Assembly: GCA_030765065.1 (NCBI GenBank)
Contig: CM060983.1
Span: forward strand, 50,776,067-50,840,066
Direction of reading: 5' to 3'
Length of the DNA: 64,000 bases
Origin: Deroplatys truncata
Lineage: Eukaryota > Arthropoda > Insecta > Mantodea > Mantidae
Below the pieces are notes generated by a model, which was not told the origin of the DNA, did not search any database, and saw only the letters and a list, made by a program, of their open reading frames with translations. Positions 56,229 through 64,000 of this stretch are shown piece by piece; the first letter of the stretch is position 1; every line of letters starts with the position of its first letter. The position numbers and the translations under genes were made by a program.

Positions 56229-56955
56229 AAACCGCCCTTAAACAGATTCTTGTACAGCTTCTGCTGTAGACGTGTATTTCTGCTACTAACCCCAGCCTCA
56301 ATTTGTAATACACTGCCTTCTCTGAGGTCACCGCTGTAATGTAAAGTTAAATAAAGAAGGCGTTTAGCGCCCCTATGTAAGTACGTGGCTTTACTGGGTC
56401 AACTCTGTAAAGGTGGTGAGGTGCTAAAGGAGATAAGAGTGGAAAGTAATTTTTCATTTCGTGCAAGGAAAGACGGATAAATCTTTTGAAGTTGACGGAA
56501 AAATAATTACCAGATTGTCGCATTTAGGATAAGGCAGGAATGACGCTACATAAAGGCACACAGAGCGTGTAAATTAAAAATAACAAGAAACAAGATAAAG
56601 AAGGGAAAAAAACTTAATGCATACACGAAAATAGAGGCGAGGAGAATAGGAGTCTTTGTGTCAGGCATGGGTAAGAAACTGCTGTGAAATTAACATTAAC
56701 TTGAAATATTTCTTCGTGTATTATGGTTCTATATACACATAAACCTATGATAAGAACTACAAACTCACACGCGCGAGGCGCACAGTTCCCAAATAAAGTA
56801 TTTTATTGAACTAAAATCTACACTTATGTATTAATAACTGATTTAATTAAATACTTAACGAATTATCAGTCTTTCACTTATAGTCTCATAAGAATGAAAC
56901 CATAGTCAATAGATGCAGTGCGTTCGTTTTATGGCGAGGCCGCGGATCGGTGTAT
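56229..56955. other. unassigned spacer
   Basis: No gene or recognised element. The short frame at 56139-56339 overlaps the SINE and is not a gene. Confidence 0.35.
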
Positions 56956-56959
56956 GCAT

Positions 56960-57275
56960 GTAATGATTCAGCAGCCGTATGTGCTATTGTAGAATCACAC
57001 AATAAGAGAGGTGTTTGATGACAGCATAATTAGTGTTGATTTGTGGCCCCCCTCGTTCTCCTGACCTAACGAGTTGTGATTTTTACTTACGGGGTTCTTT
57101 AAAAGACATGGTGTAGCGTTCCAACCCTCGTTCACTACATGAACTTAGAGCAAACATTGTGCAAAAAATCATAAGAATTCCTGCTGCTGAGCTTCGGAGA
57201 GTGAGTGAGAATATTTACACGAGATATGCTGCCTGTTTGAGACCAGAAGGTCAACATTTCCAGCATCTATTATAA
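56960..57275 (+). pseudogene. Tc1/mariner transposase C-terminal fragment
   Basis: Reads EVFDDSIISVDLWPPRSPDL, then TSCDFYLRGSLKDMV, and later ELRRVSENIYTRYAACLRPE, ending GQHFQHLL and a stop near 57274. DLWPPRSPDLTSCDF holds the last catalytic aspartate of a mariner-type DDD enzyme. The first two thirds of the gene are missing, and one frame change occurs after KDMV. No termini were found. Confidence 0.72.
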
Positions 57276-57934
57276 CGTAAGGATTTTAGTCCGTCTCTGC
57301 TGCCGTAATTTCCCCGGCGACTGCCGGTTGTCTCGTGCAGTAGAGAGAGGCCGTGAGTGGGTTCGAATATAATTTAACTACCCTATATAACACTTGTGAC
57401 CTTATAAAAGAAAAGAAATCGAAAATAATATCGTGGACCGAATATGATCCACGAACCTCTAGTTGCTTCACTCAAGGACATTTCAATACAGTAAACTTCT
57501 ACTCTACCAATCATTATTCCTTGAATATCATACACTGAGCTTATCGTATTTGTTTGTACCTTTTAGCGGATATCACTGCGGGAGTCAACATCACGAATAA
57601 AGAATCAAAGTTAACAAGAGAAGGCGAGGATAATGAAGAGCGATGGGACGAAATGCGACCTTTCCTTATAAGGAGTATAGTGTCTGAACTTTGCGAAGTT
57701 AACATTGGCTTGCATGGAGAGTCATGCAGGCAGTATCTTCCATCTTTACGTGCAAGTTAGGTTAACAACTAAATCATTAATTATAACTGCCTCCCCAAAG
57801 CGTGCAATATGTCAAACGTTCCCACCCTTAACGTGTAGGGTAGAAATCTCATTTATGGATCAGACGCAGTTCACAGTGCACCCACTATAACATTCCTGCC
57901 AACTTTTATTTCATCTGATACATAGTAAAAAAAA
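57276..57934. other. unassigned spacer
   Basis: Several 60-70 codon open stretches lacking recognisable domains. No repeat structure was seen. Confidence 0.35.
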
Positions 57935-58607
57935 TGGTGTTGCATTCACATGAACTTCCTACTCATTCTTCAACAAACTATTGTTACAAGAACATATTCT
58001 TCCATCTACTTCATGTTAATCAAGGTAAACATTTGTAGAAATGCTTTTATGACACACTTCTTTGTAGGTACAAGGGAATTAGGGAAATACAGTAAGGTTA
58101 AGCGATAGTCAAAATCTTTAAGAGCGGTCACTATGTGATGGCTTCAATTTTCCGTTCTCTTTGCATGAACAAGAGAGAGGAGAAAAAAAAAACAAAGAAA
58201 ACATCAATAGCGATTTTCCGCTTGAGAAGAATATTTAAAATTCAAACCAAGAATAAAGAATATCTAGGAAATGCTTAAGGCCACAAAAGTTTTATTTAAA
58301 ATAAACTGTGTGATCTACATTTTATGTGTAGTAAGATTTTGTCCATTTCTTACGTTTTACCAATTGTACCAAACACATTTAGAATGAAGGCTATTTTCAG
58401 GCTATTGCCAGATAATTCATGATTACATATTGTTTGTTATGTCAATATTTACACATAATGTATTTAATCAAAATCTTTAGAACCAATTTTGAGAAAATAC
58501 AAAAAAAGAAAAAACAACGAAAACTTCTCCATGTAAAGGGTAGTTTGGGATGAAGGAATTTTCTTGAAAATCTATGTGTTGCAGCCTTTAAAGGTCATGA
58601 ACTACTA

Positions 58608-58835
58608 TTTCTTCTTCTTTAATGGATTATCCTCTTTGTAGGACTGACACACACAAGGCCTTACAAACCATTGCCGTGAGTCAACAGCAAGCAAACTCTA
58701 GATCATAGCATATCCAGGATGGGTGATCAGCCCAATGTTCAAAATTCGGGATCAAATTATGCAACTCAGCATTCGATTTGAGGCAGTATTTTTAACACTT
58801 AAATGATTTCAATCTAATTATATAATATAAAAATT
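58608..58835. other. unidentified insertion inside repeat H
   Basis: About 220 bases not belonging to repeat H or to the LTR-type fragment that follows. It includes CACACACAAGGCCTTACAAA. It could be the outer part of the same insertion event. Confidence 0.3.
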
Positions 58836-59353
58836 ATATAACAGCCCGCCTTAAAGCAATATGTGTTTGTAACAAGATATACAAAATGTATATTACAGTC
58901 ATTGTAAATGTTTATATTATTGTATACATGTTTAATAATGTTATGTGAATGTATTACGTAATTTAAGAATGTAGGAGCACTGAAAGTATAGGCTAAAAGT
59001 TGCTAACAATGAGGTAACAATGAGATAACCTTGAGGTAATGATGAATTGGAAAGTTTAAATGACACTGGTAATTCTTGGAGCAACAGTAGTGTAATTTTG
59101 TGACCGTTTATAAAATAGCCAATCAACAACCAGAAAAAGCTTTAGTTAAACAAAGGTATTCTATTGGACTCGGATTAGCCAATCACAAACTAAAATGAAG
59201 CAAAATTTACAAATTCAGAAGTCAGTTACTTGTAGACAGTGTTCCTAACCGGACACGAGATGCATCCTTGAGAAATTTAATACGTATTTTGTGCGAGACA
59301 AAAATAGTTTACGTGTTAAAAAGTGCAAGTAATCAAAAAAAATCTCAACGCTC

Positions 59354-59425
<72 letters not shown>

Positions 59426-59600
59426 TGAAGTGTTATTTAATCGTGTCAAACATTAATAAAAGGAGTGAAGTAAAATTATAATCGGTGTAAGCCTACACTC
59501 TGCAGTGACACCACTCCCTGCTAAGACATACAAGTCTCTAAAAAAATATAAATACTGACGCAGCCGAGGCAAACATAAATATATAATATTTAAAGTTAAT
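58836..59600 (+). mobile_element. LTR-type retroelement fragment
   Basis: Opens ATAACAGCCCGCCTTAAAGC and follows 36640-37300 closely. AATAAA is near 59455 and GACGCAGCCGAGGC near 59557. A compound (CT)n(AT)n microsatellite at 59352-59422 lies at the spot where the other copy has only CTCTCTATAT. Non-coding fossil. Confidence 0.5.
59352..59422 (+). repeat. compound (CT)n(TA)n microsatellite
   Basis: About 23 CT units with one GT interruption, then about 12 TA units, inside the LTR-type fragment. Confidence 0.95.
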
Positions 59601-59699
59601 CTTCTTTAAACATTTTCTGGGCAAAGGCCACCGGAAAGTACATTTTTTGGGGCGAAGGCCACCAGAAACTTTTTACCATACATAGCAGCAACAAACCTT

Positions 59700-59822
59700 C
59701 TTCAGCCTAGCCCAAGAGAAACCGCGCAAAAGCCTTCTGTAAGATTGGTTGGCCCCGGGAATTTAAACCCGGCACCTCCTGAATGTGGTCCATAAATATT
59801 ATCGCCCGAGCCATCCTGCTCG
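59700..59822 (-). repeat. tRNA-derived SINE head
   Basis: Minus strand. GCAGGATGGCTCGGGCGATA is A-box-like near 59803-59822, and GGGTTTAAATTCCCGGG is the B-box region near 59755-59771. It is closely related to the head of the SINE at 55975-56228 but lacks its body. Confidence 0.55.
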
Positions 59823-59885
59823 GAAGATCTAAAACCTAAATACCAAATTTCGTCTTTAACGGAGTTTTCCCTTTTGAGTTATGCT

Positions 59886-60057
59886 GTTTTTTTCCCTTGT
59901 ATATCCAGTTTTTTATTACCATGTTTACTGTATGCCTTACCGCACACAGACACACACAAACACCCATGCCCACGGCAACACTCGAACCCGCGACCGTTAG
60001 ATTGTCGGGAACCTCGAAGCTATACACTACAGCAACCACGGCTACGAGGGACGGCAA
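59886..60057 (-). repeat. tRNA-derived SINE, second type
   Basis: Minus strand. An A-box-like TAGCCGTGGTTGCTGTAGTG lies near 60030-60045, and a B box in GCGGGTTCGAGTGTTGCC near 59979-59996. A GTGTTTGTGTGTGTCTGTGT stretch and an AT-rich end follow. It sits inside repeat H at the TGCTGTT site next to the H microsatellite. Confidence 0.55.
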
Positions 60058-60213
60058 CTGTTCACAGACACACACACACACCTTTTTTATAAAACAATAT
60101 TTAGTTCAGTGGGCCTCTAAACAAGTATTTCCAGTGTAACCTCAACATCAAATTTTTGCGTGGAATACAATACTTCCTCTACTTACTGTAAGAAGGTAGT
60201 AGAGAAAGTAAAA

Positions 60214-61893
60214 CTAAATACAACACTCACGAATGCTTTATGTTAATCGAGGTGTTAATCTTATTTCTAATTTTCTTGTATATGCAAGGGGAATATGGTA
60301 GGCTCTAAACGATAGTCAAATATTTTAAGAGCTGGTTGCTATGTAGCGCATTCCATTCTCTTTGCATTACCAGCACACAAAAAATCTGATGTGTTACACT
60401 CACATGACTTTCTCTGCTCTTGTGTAAACTATTTATACAAACGTTATTCTCCATCTATTTCATGTTAATCGAGATAAGCATTTCCAGACTCTATTTTATT
60501 GCTAATTTTCTTGTAGATGTAAGGGGAATATATATTTACAAGGGCAATTTGGAAATACACTAGCCTTTAAGCACACACATATCTCTTAATAGCTGGTTGC
60601 TAGGTGCAGTACCATTCCCTTTCCCACAGATTAATACTCTTTGCATATCCAAGACAAAAAAATGAATAACGAATTCCCATTTGAGAAAATATTGAAAAAT
60701 TTAAGGGAATAACAAATAATATCTCGAAAATGGTTCACTCAACAAAAAATGTATATGACATAAATAGTGTATTTTAAGGCGATCTACATTTTTTGTGTAG
60801 TAAAATTTTGTCTATCTCTTATGGTTTACCAGTTATGCAAAAGTCGTACACAATGAAGAATACTTTTGGAGACATTCCCAGGAAATTCAAGAATGTTTAT
60901 TTCTCATAAAAGTACCTTAAACATGTGCTATTTTAATCAAAATCGTTAGAGCCATTTTTGATAAAATGAAAATTTTCGAAAAATGTTCCATGTAAAGCGT
61001 AATCTGGAGTGGGGGAATTTTCTTAAAAACCTTCGCGTCGCATCCTTGGAAGATACTGAACCTAAATACCAAGTTTGGTGTTTATCCGACTGTTCGTTTC
61101 TGAGTTATGCTGTTCATAGATAGACAGACAGACACACACACACACACGGACATGTTTCCAAAAATGCTTTTTTTGGATTCAGGGGATCTCAAAACATGTA
61201 TTTCCGGTGAAGTCTCGGTAGCGAATTTTTGGGTGGAATACAGTACTTCCCCTACTTACTCTACGTAGTAGAGAAAGTAAAAATGAATAACGAATTCCCA
61301 TATAAGAAAAAGTATTGGAAAATTTAAGGGAATAACAAGCAATATCTCGAAAATGGTTCACCTAACAAAAAAATGTATATGACATAAATTATGTGTTTTA
61401 ACGCGATCTACATTTTTTGTGTAGTAAAATTTTGTCTATCTCTTATGGTTTACCAGCTATGCAAAAGTCATTCACAATGAAGAATACTTTTGGAGACATT
61501 CCCAGAAAGTTCGAGATATACATTTCATTTGTCATGCTAATATCTTAAACATATGATATTTTAATCAAAATCGTTAGAGCTATTTTGAGAAAATTAAAAT
61601 TTTCGCAAAATGTTCCATGTTAAGGGTAATCTGGGGTGGGAGGAATTTCTTTAAGACCTTCGTGTCCCATCTATGGAAGATACTGAACCTAAATACTTAG
61701 TTTGGTGTTTATCCGACTGTTCGTTTCTGAGTTATGCTGTTCACAGACATACACACAGACACGGACATGTTTCCTAAAATGCTTTTTTGGGATTCAGGGG
61801 GTCTCAAAAAATGTATTTCCGGTGAAATCCCGGTATAGAATTTTTGGGTGGAATGCAATACTTCCCCTGCTTATTATGCGTAATAGAGAAAGT
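60214..61893 (-). mobile_element. repeat H copy split by a newer H insertion
   Basis: The proximal part is 61279-61893 (ending ATGCGTAATAGAGAAAGT) and the distal part 60214-60383 (GTTAATCGAGGTGTTAATCT to CATTACCAGCACACAAAA). The newer copy 60384-61278 lies between them, at the T run following GTTATTCAT on the element strand. The two parts join without overlap or loss, so this is direct evidence of one H element inserted into another. Confidence 0.82.
60384..61278 (-). mobile_element. repeat H, full-length, nested in another H
   Basis: 895 bp: ATCTGATGTGTTACACTCAC to CTACGTAGTAGAGAAAGT. AC tract at 61132-61147. Carries the sub-variant stretch with AGGGCAATTTGGAAATACAC near 60541, also present in the copy at 27693. 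Confidence 0.84.
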
Positions 61894-62261
61894 AAAATTT
61901 ATATTAGACAAGTTAGCCGAGTGAAAGAACAAGCAATATTTCCTTATATGTGGTCTAGGATTTTTCAAGACCTTTTAATTTATTAATTTTATAATTGTAG
62001 CTATATTTCTTAACTTTTTCGCGTGCGCTGTTTACAAAAATGTTGTAGCATTTAGTGGAGCACCTTTTGGTATAACACCTGCATTTCCGGTGCAAATTAC
62101 TTTTGATTTAATGGAGGAAAATATGTTAAAATCAGGAATTTGATCTGAATTTACTGTTTAACACTCAGCTTTTTTACGACTTCAAAGTTTATTTCTCCGC
62201 GAATTTAAATTATTATTTATCGGAGGACAGAGAGTATTATAATAAGAATTGATATTACTAT
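61894..62261. other. unassigned spacer
   Basis: AT-rich, no recognised feature. Confidence 0.35.
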
Positions 62262-63071
62262 AACATGCCTTTCTCTACCTTCTATTGCATATTAGTGGGT
62301 ATATAAGTTATTTTTATGAAAGTTTATTTTCCTATCCACTTCATCCAGATAAACGTTTTTCATAAACAGCTACATTACACATTTTGTTACAGATACAAGG
62401 ACAACAGCAATAGTCAAATGTTTAAGAACTGGACGATATATGGTGCCCTTTAACTTCCATACTCTTTTCATAACATCGCGAGAAACAACTGAAAATCGAC
62501 AGGACTTGAAAAGGATGCCTAAGTAAACAATTCGAACCATTAATAACGTATATTTGAGAAATGGCTTATGCAAAAAAGGGTTATTTAAAATAAGTTGTAT
62601 TTTTAAAAAGATGTACATCTTTTGTGTAGTACGTTTTGTCTCTCTCTTAACATTTACCGGTTAAACAAGATTATACAAAATTCTTTCCGAATGGAAAGGA
62701 CTTTAAAGGTTGTTCCCAGAAAATTCAAGATACATATTTTATTTCTCATGCAAATGTCTTTAATATATGTTATTTTAATAAAAATCGTTAAATTCATTTT
62801 CAGAAAATCTATAATTTCAATAAATATCCCATGTAAAGGATACTTTGGGGTGGAGGGAGTTTCTTGAAAATTTTCGTATCGTACTTTGGAAGGCGCAAGT
62901 TTGGTATTTATCCGACTTTTAGGTTTTTGAACTACACAGTACATAGAGAGATGCACATGGATCTTTTTTATAAGATGCCTTTTTGGATGAATTTCCGATG
63001 AAATCTCGGTTTGGAATTTTTGGGTGGAATGCAATATCTTCTAAACCTACTCTATGTGTGGTAGAGAAAGT
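62262..63071 (-). mobile_element. repeat H, subfamily B, near full-length
   Basis: About 810 bp. It starts near TTCTCTACCTTCTATTGCAT, with TATTAGTGGGTATATAAG, AAACAGCTACATTACACATT and ATGGTGCCCTTTAACTTCC in the distal half. The shared proximal half includes CCATGTAAAGGATACTTTGG and GGAATTTTTGGGTGGAATGC. It ends GTGTGGTAGAGAAAGT. The microsatellite site is unexpanded. This is the best template for subfamily B in the window. Confidence 0.75.
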
Positions 63072-63815
63072 AAAAATGCTGCAATAGTAGCTATTTGCGC
63101 AACAGGTGGATAATCATGATGATTATGGCTCGAGTGACAATGTTATGATCAGGCATAGGAATTCTTAAGCAAGTGGCTCCAAGTTATGTAATAAAAACAT
63201 TTCACTACTTAGAAAGTGATGCTCAATCTTAAACGAAACAGTGAATTACCCCTACGTGTTTTTGGGGAGCTATGAGTATTCATGTGACCATGGGTTGTCC
63301 AAATGTTTCGTTACCAATGTAACATGCCATTGCAACCTGCCATCAGTGAGTGAAGGGGAAATGCTTCGTAACACAAAATGAAAGAGATTGGGTAAAGCGA
63401 CAATGTGACGTGATTAGCTCATAAGAGACAAGGTTGGGGTTCTGTAAGTAAGTACACAAGGGTCACTGACGTTAGGTAAAAAATGATCTCATAAGTGGTC
63501 GGCACACGCCAAAAGAATGTAAGGGATGTGGCAGGGATTTGTTTTGTACGAAGTCACTGCGTTAAGTCCGGTAACAGTTCAACCTAATTTCCTTTCGTCC
63601 AGGGTTTAATGCTTGAAATTCCCATACCTGTTCACGAGTGTCAGAGGGTGGTATTGAAAATTTTTAGAATTCCACGTTTCTAAAAACAAATTAAACTTGC
63701 TTATATTTAACAGATACTTTATAATGTTTCGCGAGTTGATTTTCGTGTAGTTTGTTCCATTTGCTCGAATAGTTCGTTAATTATCATCATTTAAAAATTT
63801 TGTGTTCATCAAAAA
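63072..63815. other. unassigned spacer
   Basis: No reading frame with a domain and no repeat; this may include the 5' end of the mariner fragment that follows. Confidence 0.35.
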
Positions 63816-63979
63816 ATGCATATGACTAGACAACATTACCGCGCTATGCTTTTTTATGATTTTAAATCGTTATTAACGCCTAAACAAAGTGAAGATCATC
63901 TTAGGAATCATTTGGCTATGAAACCCCATCTAAGGCAACAATTTATAATCGGTCCAGCGAATGTGAAAGAGATACTTCT
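63816..63979 (+). pseudogene. mariner transposase N-terminus, cut by window edge
   Basis: MHMTRQHYRAMLFYDFKSLL, then TPKQSEDHLRNHL, matches the first helix-turn-helix of the insect mariner type (RAM-FYDFK-GL pattern). A stop follows within about 55 codons, and similarity after NHLAMKPHLR is poor, so it appears already broken. The rest lies outside the window. Confidence 0.62.
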
Positions 63980-64000
63980 TTCTTAGTGATGAATTTCGTC

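Larger units (their letters stand above)
57935..60213 (-). mobile_element. repeat H subfamily B copy, interrupted twice
   Basis: The distal and central parts run 57935-58607 (TGGTGTTGCATTCACATGAA, CCAATTGTACCAAACACATT, CCATGTAAAGGGTAGTTTGG). The family resumes at 59826-59885 (TAAATACCAAATTTCGTC, TTGAGTTATGCTGTT) and again at 60058-60213 (CTGTTCACAGACACACAC to GGTAGTAGAGAAAGT). The gaps hold an LTR-type fragment, SINE pieces and an unidentified 220-base stretch. The order of parts is preserved, so these are insertions. Confidence 0.7.

Overview
The window looks like intergenic or heterochromatin-like DNA from an arthropod, most likely an insect with a large, AT-rich, transposon-rich genome. 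The evidence is several mariner-family DNA transposons with insect-type transposases, LINE reverse transcriptases, tRNA-derived SINE pieces, LTR-type fragments and two copies of a Polinton-type DNA polymerase. I found no intact ordinary host gene, no rRNA or tRNA gene, and no bacterial features. Almost everything readable is a mobile element or its remains, and many are nested.

Layout. 1-3.1 kb: two broken mariners. 3.4-3.7 kb: a Tc1-like helix-turn-helix remnant. 5-9 kb: first cluster of a 0.8-0.9 kb interspersed family, here called repeat H. 10-16 kb: a broken mariner with both termini, two mariner fragments and a four-unit tandem repeat. 17-19 kb: three head-to-tail H copies. 20.7-23.7 kb: a LINE on the minus strand cut at a TA by a D41D mariner and also holding a 124 bp hairpin. 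24-39 kb: more H copies, LTR-type fragments, and at 32.7 kb a heat-shock-like promoter with no gene behind it. 39-51.5 kb: a giant inverted repeat with two equal 4,364 bp arms and a 3,804 bp spacer; each arm carries a family-B, protein-primed-type DNA polymerase gene. 52.7-54.8 kb: a second minus-strand LINE with a full H copy inside it. 55-64 kb: LTR-type and SINE pieces, more H copies, and two mariner fragments, the last running off the edge.

Repeat H covers roughly a quarter of the window (about 16 kb, more than 20 copies or pieces in two subfamilies). It begins ACTTTCTCTACT. Near its other end it carries the inverted copy AGTAGAGAAAGT, followed by a short hairpin (ATGTG, 7-base loop, CACAT). 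It holds a variable GT-rich microsatellite at a fixed internal site and inserts into runs of T. This matches the architecture of Helentron-derived non-autonomous elements (HINEs, such as Drosophila DINE-1). No autonomous partner is visible.

The most unusual structure is the polymerase palindrome. By eye the two arms differ at only a handful of positions, so the event is very recent or the arms are being homogenised. Only the polymerase and zinc-finger parts of a Polinton-like element were recognised; no integrase, ATPase, protease or capsid gene was found. Spans without recognisable content are listed as such. All alignments were done by eye, so boundaries are approximate unless terminal repeats or target duplications fix them.
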